Translations under genes and position numbers: made by a program | Part shown: in pieces, positions 29,121 to 41,840 of the stretch | Layout: each line of letters opens with the position of its first letter | Position numbering within the stretch: position 1 is the stretch's first letter | Notes under the pieces: model-generated | Told to the model about the DNA's origin: nothing | What the model saw: the letters and a program-made list of their open reading frames with translations, nothing else | Databases searched by the model: none | NCBI GenBank assembly: GCA_009823395.1 | Contig: CM020513.1 | Location: 21,234,001-21,298,000, forward strand | Reading direction: 5' to 3' | Origin: Thamnaconus septentrionalis | Lineage: Eukaryota; Chordata; Actinopteri; Tetraodontiformes; Monacanthidae | Length of the DNA stretch: 64,000 nucleotides

Positions 29121-29832
29121 GGTTGGAAGGGTTAGCATAGCGGCTAACAATTAGTTTGTGCCTGTGTGCACGCGTGTGTTTCAAGCTTTAGAGGTGGTGC
29201 AATAACTTTACCACCAGCGTCAAAGGATAATAAAGTTGTGTTTGTGCGACGTGTGGCCGCTGGTGTGCAGAGGACACCGTCAGCCCCACTCGGGCGTCGC
29301 TTTGTCAGGAAGTGTCTGCGGATTAATTACCCAGAAGGCACCTGTCTACCCTTTAAACTCACACACTCACGCTGGCACAGCGGAGACACAAACACTCTCC
29401 CTGGGACTCTAAAATGTCACAGCGACTCGTTCGCTCGGTAGCTTATGAATCCCATTCTCTCTTGTCTCTCGCTGAAATGTGACTCCTGCAGCTCCCAAAC
29501 TTGCATCTTCTACTCGTCGCTTGTTAGGACTCCCGCCGTCATGAGCGCGAACCTTTTGCTTTTGGAGAGAGAACGTTGAAAACTTGTCGGCAACCGGCTG
29601 CTTATTTTCAAAGGTCAGAGCAACAGCGGCAGTTTAGGTTCAGTCTCAGACATGAGAGGTGACCTCTCCTTCTTCCCTCGGCGTCCGTTTCATTTGATGT
29701 CAGATGCGTCATCGTCGTCATCCCACTCGGAGGTTGAGGAGGCGTTCTGTTTCCAAGATCTGCGTGCCCTTAAAAAAACATCTCCAAGTCAGAGAACTCC
29801 AAGTCGCACTTTGATGAAAAGAAAGTGTCGAA

Positions 29833-29833
<1 letters not shown>

Positions 29834-29880
<47 letters not shown>
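29834..29880. repeat. (GT)n microsatellite
   Basis: GT units with one TT interruption. Confidence 0.95.
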
Positions 29881-30109
29881 CCCCTCAGGGGAAAACGGAA
29901 GCGGCGTTCTGCTCAGGCTTTGTCTCCTGCGCCACGTGCTCACCCTCAGGCAGCTCACACAGTCAGCGGGGATGTAGTTTCAAAGATTTTTCAGTGCACC
30001 CACACTGAAAAATCTCTCTTCATCTCCTTCAGCACAATATTGTCTATGTGTGTCTTTGTATGTGCTTGCAACATCCTGCAAAAGATCAAGATTTTTTTTT
30101 TTTTTTTAT

Positions 30110-30470
30110 GAAGGTCCAGCGTGTAAAATTTTGCCTGATTCGTGAGTTTTAAATTGGTGAAAGCTTGACTACTGATGGAAGTGTCTTATCACAGCACAGT
30201 AAAAGTCATTTGGGTTTCCTACCCTTAGAACGATTCTTATCTATTTATATAAGACTATACGTAGGGCAAAGGAAGGGTCTTGCTTCCAGTTAGCTGCCGT
30301 ACTCCTCAAATAAACCAACGAAGAAGAAGGTGGACGAGGTACCCAGGTTTGTGCGCGCAGGCCACCGTAGTTCCCTGGCAAGCTTGGGAGAGGGAGGGTG
30401 AGCAAATGAGCGCCGCAATCTAAAATCTGGCCACCAGATGGCAGAGTTTTACACACTGTACCTAATTTAA
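30110..30470 (-). mobile_element. MITE copy D
   Basis: Reverse-oriented member of the same family. It starts AAGGTCCAGCGTGTAAAATT and contains CACCGTAGTTCCCTGGCAAG, the inverse of the family's CTTGCCAGTGAACTACGGTG. It ends GTTTTACACACTGTACCT. It lies between the GoB and GoA cassettes. Confidence 0.82.
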
Positions 30471-30994
30471 TCTGCATAACAGATCTTTCTTTTCTTTTCT
30501 TTTGCGCCGTCCCTAAGACTTCATGCAGTTCACCCTAATTTAGCCAGACATAGGAGTGGTGTGAAAGGTGTTGTCCCCGTTTCCTGCGAGATACATTCGC
30601 TGTTGTCTGACGTGTTGACTTCCTGCTGGGCTTTCGGTCAAAGCTGTTTATCGCTCTCTGGCTGCATTAAGTGGCCGGGTCAGACGGGCATCAAGAAGCG
30701 GTGTAGTATTGGAGGAAAGAGGAGAGTAGGCAGCATGTTCTGACCCACTGGGAGGCTTCACTCACGGGCTCCATGCCGGTCGCCACCTTTCCAAACTGTA
30801 AAGCAGAGGCCACAACCCCAAGTATTTGAGTGTATGTTGTGTGTACGTGTCTGTGTTGTATTTTATTGAGCACTGTCATGTAAAATATATATACATATAT
30901 TTATACATATGTGTATATATATATTTACATCTGCTGTATCTCCCTCACTGCTGTGATAATTTATTAAACATTGTATTTATACAAGAGAAGTGAT

Positions 30995-31000
30995 AATAAA
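30995..31000 (+). promoter_or_regulatory. Distal poly(A) signal candidate
   Basis: AATAAA sits inside an AU-rich block (TGTATTTATAC, TTTATTAAAC) and is followed by CACTGTGTGATTGTTTTTT, a good GU/U-rich downstream element. It could end a long GoB 3' UTR or a separate transcript. RNA data are needed to tell. Confidence 0.4.
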
Positions 31001-31226
31001 GCACAACAGCCACTGTGTGATTGTTTTTTCTGACCCACTTATTTTTGTTGCCTGCCGTGCGCCTGTGTGTGCGCGCGTTTCTGCAATATTTTTTTTTCTG
31101 AAACCAGGTTGTTGGATATTTTTCCTCCCTCCATTCCTACAGTCTATTTGTTTTTCAGAAACTGTGATTATTTTGTTGGGAGGAACTTCCTGAGGAAACT
31201 AGCTTTTGTAATCCTACACCGTTACT

Positions 31227-31228
<2 letters not shown>

Positions 31229-31323
<95 letters not shown>

Positions 31324-31353
31324 GTGCGTGCGTGCGCGTGCGTGCGTGCGCGC
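31229..31353. repeat. (TG)n followed by (TGCG)n, Z-DNA-prone
   Basis: About 29 TG units, then TGCG and CGTGCG units. Alternating purine-pyrimidine of over 120 nt is a classic Z-DNA-forming sequence. Confidence 0.95.
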
Positions 31354-31383
31354 ATGACATGCAGGAATACTTCCTTTGTGTGA

Positions 31384-32720
<1,337 letters not shown>

Positions 32721-33182
32721 GCGCGCCCGGTCCTCGACAGACGACCCGCCCCGACTCCCCCCAGTGCCCTCCCCCGCCCCTACCCCCCCACAGCGCCCCC
32801 CCCTCCCCCCTCCATTTCCTTTGACAACCGCTGTGGGGAAAAAGATGATGATAATGATGATTTTGCTGAATATTTAAAGAAGAAGAAAAGAAAAAATGCA
32901 ACTAGGTACATATTAATAATGAGGATAATTTAAAAAAAAAAATAGGCATACATATATATAAATATATATATAATGTTTTTAGTTCTTCTTGTCTTTTTCC
33001 TGACGTTCCCTGGCCTGCTGCCAATCAGACTAATTTGTTTCAGAAGGAAAACCCCCGCAGCCTTGAAAACTTCAAGAAGAAAGTTAATGAAAGCCTGTGT
33101 TCTCTCCCCAGATCTACTTTCATTTCTCACTCGCGTCTTGTGTCGTTAACAAAAGGCAAACCTGTACTTTTTATTGCAGCTC

Positions 33183-33183
<1 letters not shown>

Positions 33184-33236
<53 letters not shown>

Positions 33237-33254
33237 GATTATGATTATGATTTG
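33184..33254. repeat. (TTA)n microsatellite in the GoA 3' UTR
   Basis: About 17 TTA units followed by three GATTAT-type units. Confidence 0.95.
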
Positions 33255-34700
33255 GATTTTTTTTTTTGGGACTTGTGTGTATGTGTATTTATTCCATGAG
33301 CATCAGTGAGCACACTGATTTATATTCACATTTTGCCTCACACTGACACTTTTAATCGCATACTTCTTGTTTTGTCGCTCGGCTAGGGTTTCTTTTGTAA
33401 CATTTGTCGCGCTAGTACGTCAACATGTCGACACCACTAAAACCGAACCCGTCGGCAGGTAGGTTATGAACTGTATTTCTTTTTAATTTGACACAAGGGC
33501 CTGCTTAAACCGACGGCGATTTTAACTTTTCTGTTTTGTTTACATCGGCCAAGATTTTCCGTTTGTCGTTATGCTTTGTTTCTATTCTTAATTGACCTCT
33601 CATCTCTCTCCAACGGAGTTCGTCCACTGGCACGAGGAAGCTTTTCCCGCCATCCAAACGCAGCCGTCTGCCGACAGTTAAGCGGTGAGCCGAGACTGAG
33701 GGGTCCCGATCGGTACCGCGTGACGGAGGGGGCGGTACCGTACTGTAGATAGCTAGGCTTCTTAGAAGCAGGTGTGCCGCCATTCTAATCCTACCTTTCC
33801 CCTTCTGTTCTAACGTTTAGGCCCGCTGCCACCCTCCACCTCCGCACCGTCCTCCCGTCCAGCGCGGCAACGGACGGCGGCTCATTCACTCATTTATTTA
33901 TTGATCTCGCGCCCATCCGACCGCTTGTCGCCCACGCCGCCACGCCTCTCGCGCTCCTCACACCTCCGCTCGCGTCATTCTTTCACGGTGGTCTGGATTC
34001 AGGGTGAAAGAGCCCCTTCCTCCTTGTAGACACGCCCCCCCGCCCCCGCTCTCCTCCTTTTCCCCACTTCCGCCCGAAGCTCAGTTTAGCATGAAATACT
34101 CGAGCCTTTGTACAGACGGAGAGTTCATCAAACTTGAAAACGAGAAGAACAAAGAAAAACAGCACATGGGTACCGTTGATAATAATGTTTAAAAATCCCA
34201 TAAAAATCGCAAAAGATGAATTTAAAAAAAAAAAAAAAAAAAAATCGAGGTTGTAAAAACTAGCTAGACAGCAGATGGGACGGGCGGTGATTGGTGGAAA
34301 GGGTGTAAGAGGGATTTTGGTATTTCAAAAGGAAAAATTGTAAAGGTTGAACTTTCCAAAAGACAAAAGACAAAAGACAAGAGTCTTTACTCTCATACCA
34401 ACACAACAATGACAAAATCAAGGATGGTGGGTATTACGACAACAGGAACTGTCCTCATGCTCCTGTGAAGTTCTTTAAGAGATAATCTTTCTTGTGCTTT
34501 GTAGCTCCAGAACCTTTTCAGTTCTCTCTCTCTATATCAACCCTTTTTTAAGTAAGAAAAACAACAACAAAAAAACAAAAAAAGATGTTTTGCAAATAGT
34601 TCCAGTCTGATGCTGAGCTGATTTGGAACCATAGTGAACTCGGCAGACTGGCCCCACCTGTGTTGTTGTAATGCTCTGAACTGTGACCCACCCACCCCCC

Positions 34701-34710
<10 letters not shown>

Positions 34711-34760
<50 letters not shown>

Positions 34761-34772
34761 TCTCTCTCTCTC
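34711..34772. repeat. (CT)n microsatellite in the GoA 3' UTR
   Basis: About 30 CT units with one CCC interruption, after a C-rich run. Confidence 0.95.
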
Positions 34773-35027
34773 CCCCTCCTCTGACCATTTTGCTTGTTTC
34801 CCTGCATTATAGAATGACAGTGTCCACACTTTAGCCTGACTCAGAACGACTTAAATATACTATTATGACATTATCTATTTTTTATTATTTCTGACGAGAG
34901 AGGGAAAAAAAGAAAAATACAAACCACTTTTTTTCCGGGGGTGGGGTGGGAGCACGTTTCTCGCTGCGTCCGCGAGCTAGTGACGCCGCATGTTCACACA
35001 TCGACGCTGTATAAAAGTCATGCTCCT

Positions 35028-35100
35028 TTCTTCTTCTTCTCCTCCTCCTCCTCCTTCTTCTTCTGCTACTACTACTTCTTCTTCTTCTCTGTCTCTTTTC
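35028..35100. repeat. CTT/CTC/CTA triplet run
   Basis: Pyrimidine-rich triplets TTC, CTC and TAC in blocks. Confidence 0.85.
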
Positions 35101-35539
35101 AGTTTAGCACACACCTTCCAGGTCTACAGTGAAAAGCACAGCCTCACATCACACAGATACACACACACATATACACACATACAGACAGACACACACAAAC
35201 ACAATGAGTAGATTTGGGAATTTATCTCTTCATACCTTATCTATGTTAGCCATCATCAATCTATCTATATAAATCTCTATCTCCCGACCTTCTTTATTTC
35301 TGAATTTTAAAGGAAAAAAAAACTGTTGTGTATAATGACATTATATACCTGTTTCTTTCTGTTTCTGTTCTCTTCATTCTATATTTTTTTAACTCTGTTC
35401 TGTTATTTACCCCAGTGAATGCTTTTATTTCTGTGCAGCTCTCTCTCTCTTTCTCTCTCCCTCTACTCCTCTTTAGTGAATGGTTGTTATTTCATGTGGG
35501 ATGTCCGTGCTGGAAAAACAAATCGAATGTAGTGTTTAC

Positions 35540-35545
35540 ATTAAA
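35540..35545 (+). promoter_or_regulatory. gnao1: Poly(A) signal ATTAAA, GoA transcript (candidate)
   Basis: ATTAAA is followed by AAGCCACTGTTTTCATGAC and a T-rich stretch, just before a SINE. The hexamer is the commonest natural variant. It is chosen because the sequence after it changes to repetitive DNA. Confidence 0.45.
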
Positions 35546-35654
35546 AAGCCACTGTTTTCATGACTACAAAAAGAAACGTCAATTTCTCCTCTCTGAGTCG
35601 TTTACTGTCACTGCTGGTTTTTTGTTTTTTTTCGAGAGAGAAAAGAGTTGAAAG

Positions 35655-36000
35655 CTGTAAGTTGGTGCAGTGCTTCGCACTGTCATCTCACCTCACCTCA
35701 CCACACTGCGAGAAGGTAACGGGTTCGATTCCCATCTGAGGCCTTTGGATGTCCCCTCCAGGTGGCCTCGCTTTATCCCACAGTCCAGTGACGTACACAC
35801 AAGGTTGGTTGAGAAGCCGAAAATTGCCTGTAGGTGTTAATGAGTGTAAATAGTTTCCCCCTGTGTGGCACTAAGACCAACTGACAGTCTATCCAGGGTG
35901 TGAACCCACCTTCTCCCCAAGATAGCTGGGATAGGAAAATTAATTTCAATTTTCAATTTTTCAAATTTTTCTCATCCCTTTCTAAGCGGCTGAATCTGAA
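35655..36000 (+). mobile_element. tRNA-derived SINE
   Basis: The head has an A-box-like TGGTGCAGTGC (35663) and a perfect B box GGTTCGATTCC (35722), spaced as in a tRNA gene. The body continues CCCACAGTCCAGTGACGTAC, AAAATTGCCTGTAGGTGT and TCCAGGGTGTGAACCCACCT, the standard tail of a widespread teleost SINE shared with L2-type LINEs. It is diverged and lies just after the gnao1 3' end. Confidence 0.82.
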
Positions 36001-37163
36001 TCCGTGTGTCCCAGTGCGTTACCCAGTAGATCATCAGTGACATATTCCAATCTATAGAGACGTACACCATTTAGAAAGCCAAGTGATGCATAAAACTCAG
36101 ATGAAACTAAAGCCAAATTTCTGCGACGCAGCATTAAAATAATGTCCAGCTGACCCTGCCGAAATCTTTTTCTGCATCAAGTCAGACAATTATGGTTTGC
36201 AGATTAAGAGCATTTTTTTTCTCTTTTTTAATAACTGAAGGATTGTTGTTGGTACAAACTGTGACTCCCATTTAGATGCTGTTCATTGCCTACAGTCATC
36301 AAGAGATTCTTTTTTTTTTTCTTTTGTTTTTTCTTTTTAATAATAAAAACAAAAGCTAACAAGCTCTAGGCAGCAGTAGGTTGCGCGGGTGTAACCTCAA
36401 GGGACAAAAAGCACCGTCAGCGGTCCAGGAAAATAAACAGGGCTGCAAACAGGAATGTGTATATCATCTTGTTTCCTCACAAATTAAAGGAGCAGAATCA
36501 CTACAGTTACATAATGGTCACTGTTGTGATGGATGTGTTGTTGTTCAGATTTGGAGAGATTAATTTTGTCACTCAATACAAAGGCCCAAACAAACTTACT
36601 CACTTAATCTGAAGTATTAGTTTTGCTTCAGTAAAATAAAATCCATCAGAAGGTCGTCCACTTGCCATGAGTAGTGGTTCTTTCTCAGGAACTCTAGCAG
36701 TTCTATGCCACAAAGAGATACTACATAATTCTCATCATCAGTCATAGAGATCTCAGATTATTACTTCACCACTGAGCGTGCACACTTCCTATGTGTTGAA
36801 GGCACTGCTGATATAATGAATGATCGCTTGTGTTTATGTAAAGTCAGCTCAAGATGTCAGCGAGTGTAATCATCTGAGAACCAGCCGCACCAGTTCATCC
36901 ACTCGCTGGGCAAAGAGCACCGACGCTAATGAGCATCTCTGTCTTTGAGGCAAAATCCCGCGAGATTCGGTCTTGCAAGACTTTTAAGTCATGAACTTCT
37001 TCAACTTTGTAGTGCGGACCAATTAGCGTCCTGGAATAAAACTGCCGACTGATAGCAGCGCGATCTGAGGTTTTTGGTGGGGCTATTTTCAGAAGTGTGG
37101 ATAGGTTCATTCAGTCAGCATCTTAAAATTGTTTTGTTTTAAAAAAAATAGTTGTGTGAAATT

Positions 37164-37260
37164 GTTGAGGTAGATTAGATTAGATCAACTTTATTGCCAA
37201 TGCACGTCACAAGTACAGAGCAATGAAATGCAGTTAGCATCCAAACAGAAGTGCTTAGCA
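37164..37260 (+). mobile_element. Retroposon-like tail (ACTTTATTGCCA type)
   Basis: AGATTAGATTAGATCAACTT TATTGCCAATG, then AGCAATGAAATGCAGTTAGC, matches a repeat commonly seen in fish genomes. A similar but weaker stretch (GCCTTTAATGATCCCACATT GGGG) occurs near 5.7 kb. Confidence 0.5.
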
Positions 37261-38146
37261 GTGAATTAAATACAAATGTATAGTATATACACTTTATATA
37301 ACAAATGATATATACTGTACATATGTACAGTATATACACATAATATATATGTGCGTGTGTGTACATAGTGCAAATGAATATGAAGTTGCCACGTCATGTA
37401 TTTTTTTTAAGAGAGGTTGTGATTGGGAGGTAAGAATTCCGTTCCATTTCCAAATCTATTTTAATGACATTTTTCTTGTAGCTCTGTCAAACAAACCACC
37501 GCACAGGACTTCTACATTTGCTGCCTGACACACGTGGACACATTTGTGCACAAGATGTCACTGTGCAAAGCCATGAATGCGTGCATATGTTAATATGTTG
37601 TCTGACTGTGGTTGTTTGCCCAGGGTGTAACCCCAACCATCAGTAATCATAGGAAATGGATACATGGATGTTGCACGTCCCTAACTTCCCGCACTGGGGT
37701 GTCTAACTTCCAACTATTCACAGGTATGTTCCTAATCCTCTTTACATGTCGACTGGAGGGCAGTGGCTCATTTCTGCGTTGTCCTCCACTTGCCTGTGCG
37801 CGCGGTTATCTGTGTTGACAAAGCATGTGCCTCTCTACAGCTCCAACACAACGTGCACGAGGCCGCCTCCCTGTCCCCACGCTGATATGAAGCCAGGGAG
37901 AAATCCTGGACATACCGCACACACACGTTTCTCCAGATAACATTCGTCTCCGGCCTCATATAAAGGTGCGGCTCTCTGCCCGTGGCGGCTCCTATCGACT
38001 GGGGTACATCACAGGCACAGATCAGAGAGGATCCCTGTCGGGGCAAATAGAATAGTGAATGTGAGTGGGAGCGATAGGAGGCAGGCGGAGAGCAGGCTTG
38101 TGTCAGACGGCGAGCGTTCACACTTGGAAGAGTCAGTCGGTGAGGT

Positions 38147-38164
38147 GGGGGGGGGGGGGGGGGG
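38147..38164. repeat. Poly-G run of 18
   Basis: Uninterrupted G run; prone to assembly error and quadruplex formation. Confidence 0.95.
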
Positions 38165-38334
38165 CATCTCGGCAGCTCTGGCCGGTTCGACTGACAAGAG
38201 GAGACGCTGGCAGGATGGAGGGAGCAGCAGAGGGAGGAGATCCCACAAACTCACTTCCTGTTTATGCCCACTGTATGTCCGAGAGCGGCCCAGCAACTGG
38301 CAGTGCCTGGCTGCAAGGATTACTTTGCAAAATG

Positions 38335-38425
38335 TAATTGGTTACAATTACAAGTTACCCTATTACTATTGTAATAGTAGTGTAACTATTGTAACTGTGA
38401 AATTACTGTGCAATTAATGTAACTG
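38335..38425. repeat. Repeat with TTACAATTACAAGTTACC
   Basis: AATGTAATTGGTTACAATTA CAAGTTACC, then self-similar GTAACTATTGTAACTGTGAA words. It resembles the 'taattggattacatgtaatc' class of fish repeats. Confidence 0.45.
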
Positions 38426-38478
38426 ATGACAGATATCTTTACGTTGTATTTACATCACTTAACATTTCTACAGTACAT

Positions 38479-38506
<28 letters not shown>
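38479..38506. repeat. (TA)n microsatellite
   Basis: Fourteen TA units. Confidence 0.95.
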
Positions 38507-38510
<4 letters not shown>

Positions 38511-39119
38511 CATTACAATAGCTAATTGCTCACCAACACTGGCTGTTGCATCATTGTGATACCAATTTTCCAAAGTGCAACTTGTACTGTGCTTGGCAGC
38601 AGGTGCCCAGTGTGTAATGCAGTGCTGACAGTCTAAAGATGTCAGGCTAGCTGACACAGTCCCTAGGCGTGGATGTGAGTGCTGGACGGCATTAAATATG
38701 AGTGCCTGCAGTGTGTGTGTGTGTGTCTCTCTCTCACACACACACTACACCTGCAGCAGTCCCCTGACCAGCATTGTTTGTCACTGTGTCATTTGTTCCA
38801 TACATGTGTTTCTGTTCATTGTTATCAGGTGTGCATTGTCAGAGCCAGTCAGGAGCACAGGGTGTACTTTCTTTTAATACCTGCAGAGGGAGCCTTGCCC
38901 AGGTGGGGATACATCTGCTGCAGTGTATCCACTGGCTGGGTGTGTTCTGCTGGTCCCAATCGCTTAGCGGTGAAGACATGCTGAATGCCTTCGCTGCTGA
39001 ATGATGAGGGAGACAGCCGTCCCATGGAACACTTATGTTTCTTGGCAGATTTTTGTGTATATTCCTAGTGGATAAAAAAAAACAACAACAACAAAACAGT
39101 AAAACGACTCACGTTTGAA

Positions 39120-39510
39120 CTCCATCCTGAACTCTGAGGCTCTTGGCGTCTGACCACACTCCCATCTCGTTAGGGAACCTATTATCCAGCACCGCCATAA
39201 CTAAACTAAAAATGAACACTCTTTGTCAGCCCTGCACTAAACTGTTGACTCGTACAGGATGTACCTCCACATTCAGCTCTTCCCTGCAGGCTCTGGCCAC
39301 AGCGATTCATCTGTCTCCACCTCACCCTCACCTTCTGCACCCTCCTCCCTCACACCAACTAACTTCATGCCCTCTTTAACTACATCCATAAATCTCCTGT
39401 TTGCTCTTCCTCCAGCCCTCCTGTCTGGCACAGCCAACCTCAGCATCCTTCTACCAAGACATACACATCACAAACCCTCCTCTGCACATGTCCAAACCCT
39501 CTGAGCCTGA
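39120..39510 (-). pseudogene. Non-LTR retrotransposon reverse-transcriptase C-terminal relic
   Basis: On the reverse strand, one frame reads GFGHVQRR. A neighbouring frame then reads RRMLRLAVPDRRAGGRANRR and FMDVVKEGMKLVGVREEGAE before a stop. The RWFGHVQRR, RRML..P..R..GR..RRFMD and DM..VGV.EEDAE pattern is the end of reverse transcriptases of RTE/L2-like LINEs. Frame changes and stops show it is dead. The family name is not certain. Confidence 0.72.
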
Positions 39511-41337
39511 CTTTGGAGTGGTTCTTTTTTTAATTTTTTTTTCTATAAAAGAAAGCCAGTCTAAGCGGTAAGTAAAACAGGGGGAATAAAACAAAGAAAA
39601 AGGCCACAGCGGAGGAGTTGACCTTCACTTTTATCCGACAAAGAAATGGCAAGGATACATTGAGGGAAGAGGTGACTGACAGCTACGGGGGACACACAAG
39701 TGTCACAAATTTCAACCCCATGTGAACTCCGGCCCCGGGGCTGCTCGAGAGGTATTTTTAAATCCAGACAAAAACATTAATGAGTCAGCGTGATAAGAGT
39801 GTAGAAGAAGAAAGCAGGAGTGGTGCGGCCTGTTTACATCACACTTAGAAGTCATATTCAGCCGTACCGTGAGAGGCAAAGACTTGCGGCTCCCTTTGAA
39901 GGAACTTGTTGGCGTCGTCTAATTTTGTGGAAATGCAGCCCGAATCACTCTGCATCGTGCTTTGGGAGATTGATCGCTGAAATTTGACAGCAATAATCAT
40001 TCCATCAAATCATCAAAAGTGGAACACAAGGTGTTTTTACCAACTTGTAAGCTATTTCAAGTTATAGTAGAGAAGGTTGTTTTGAAATGGCAGCAATAAA
40101 AGGTTGTTTTAAAGTCAGATGCTTTGCAGGGGTTGGTTATTTATGTTTGGCCTGCTCTTGTGTAGCTCTTCCCCCACATCATTAAAAAAAATTCACCTCA
40201 GGCCTTGAAGTCATCTTGTCCACGAGAGGAAAAAAAAACAAAACAAGATGAGCCTTTAAACTGCAAACAGTATTAATACAGGTTTTTGTTTAGCTTGCCT
40301 CTATCCTGAGGCGCCTCGGATTTGAAATGAAACCATGAGTTTGAAAGAGTGTTTAAAGGGCTTCTGCAGCCTCAGGAAATTCATCACAAATTTTAACAAG
40401 AATTCTTCTCAATCCACAAACTTTCCCCTTTGAGGATGCACACCGCCACAGAATTAAAAAAAAAAAAACCCAGACAAGAGACAGAACACACAGTGGTTAT
40501 TTTCAGGATTGAAGCCAAAGCTGTATTCTCACAAAAGGTCTCATGGGTATAATCTGATGACTACAACAAGAGACTGCAATGTGCACAAAAGTACAACATG
40601 CATGTGGCATCTTTTAACTGCACTTTTGTTTTCCCCCTCCTTGCTGTTCGCTGTCGACTTTTCACCGCAAGATATGCCGCATTTTGATTGGCCGACCGCG
40701 TTTCTTGCTTGTCTTGTGGTCTCAGTAGTTTATAGTGGACTTAAAAGTAAAAGCCAGAGCCAGGGCAAAGAGAGGAGCTGTAGGGACAACACACTTCATG
40801 AGTTCAACAGAGCAGGAGGACACTTTTATTTCAGGCCAGGATTCCTTCAAGACAAAAAAGAAAACAGTGTTTGGTTTACAAAACAAATCATCTTTTAACA
40901 GTGGCAATAAATGACTATAAATGTGCAGACACTCGTTGCCAATGAGTAGGCAGGATACCGCATGCAGAGCGATTCTATCACAGACTCCAGCAGTAAGCAC
41001 CATGTGAGCAGACTTTGATCCCTGACAATGCAGCGTCTGTTTTCAGTCGTGGCCAGGCAGTCAACTGTGTACTGAACTGTACTGTCTGGGTACATTAACA
41101 ACCTGAACGATGTGTGCTTTTACCCGAAGTTGAGAAGTTCCTAGTGTGGATTTCTCTTTTCCGATGATGTTTTACCCTTGTGTTATTGAATCTGTTTTAA
41201 CCTTCTCTTTTATCTGCTGGCTTAGGTCCTTCAACGTGCTGACATTGCTGGGCTCAGCATTGAGGAGCTCTATGTCTTGTTCACATCAAGGTCCACCAGG
41301 AAGGCGGAAGCAATCCTTGCTCACTTTGTGTGAAAAA

Positions 41338-41485
41338 CAATAATTCTAAACATTCTAAATGCAAAATCGCTCCAAGGAGGAAAAAAACGTAATCAAAAGT
41401 TCTGAACATAAAACCACTCTGAAGAGGAAAAAACCAATAAGCAAGAGTTCTAAACCCAGAATCACCCCGCAGAGGAAATGCTACA
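41338..41485. repeat. Degenerate tandem repeat, about 48-bp units
   Basis: Three consecutive units align: each has a TTCTAAAC/TTCTGAAC start, an AAAATC-like middle and a GAGGAAAAAAC-like end (41345, 41396 and 41449 regions). They are imperfect, so an old minisatellite is inferred. Confidence 0.6.
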
Positions 41486-41539
41486 ATAAGGCACACAGTA
41501 TCAAATAAAATTCAAGACTGACAGAGTAGAGGCAAACAT

Positions 41540-41840
41540 ACAAGACCTGAGGACAGTGACAACGCAAGGGATCTTGCTGGCGCTCTGTTGCAATGAACAA
41601 GACGAACTGGCACAGGACAAGGAAAGACGCGTACAATAAACACTTACAAGGTAATGGATGCTAATCAGGTGGGGATGCACAAGGAAAGGACAAGTCTAGC
41701 GACCGCGCAAGGCAACAGCATTTCAAAATAAAACAGAAAAGAACGAGAAAATAAGCACCACTGAACTGACAGACAAAAACCTGACCTCTGAGGTGGTGTT
41801 AGGTGTTAGAACCCCCCCCAAAGCAGCATTAGCATCTCGC
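41540..41840. repeat. Possible interspersed repeat ending
   Basis: CAAAAACCTGACCTCTGAGG TGGTGTTAGG..ACCCCCCCCA and CGCTGGGGGCC resemble the tail of a fish interspersed repeat I know by eye. No boundaries could be fixed. Confidence 0.3.

Larger units (their letters stand above)
32721..35570 (+). other. gnao1: GoA-type 3' UTR (inferred extent)
   Basis: Non-coding sequence from the exon 8A stop to a variant poly(A) signal. It begins with a C-rich tract (32746-32812), then contains GAT/ATT-rich and AT-rich stretches, a (TTA)n microsatellite, a (CT)n tract and CTT/CTC triplet runs. No open frame looks coding. A 3' UTR of nearly 3 kb is plausible for gnao1, but earlier cleavage is possible. Confidence 0.5.

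Noticed and set aside
35655..35732. Possible tRNA gene (A and B boxes)
   Set aside because: No cloverleaf could be folded by eye, and the downstream body is a known SINE tail, so it is a tRNA-derived SINE head.
40509..40898. 129-codon open frame with a hydrophobic stretch
   Set aside because: No family recognised and no splice or poly(A) context; likely chance.
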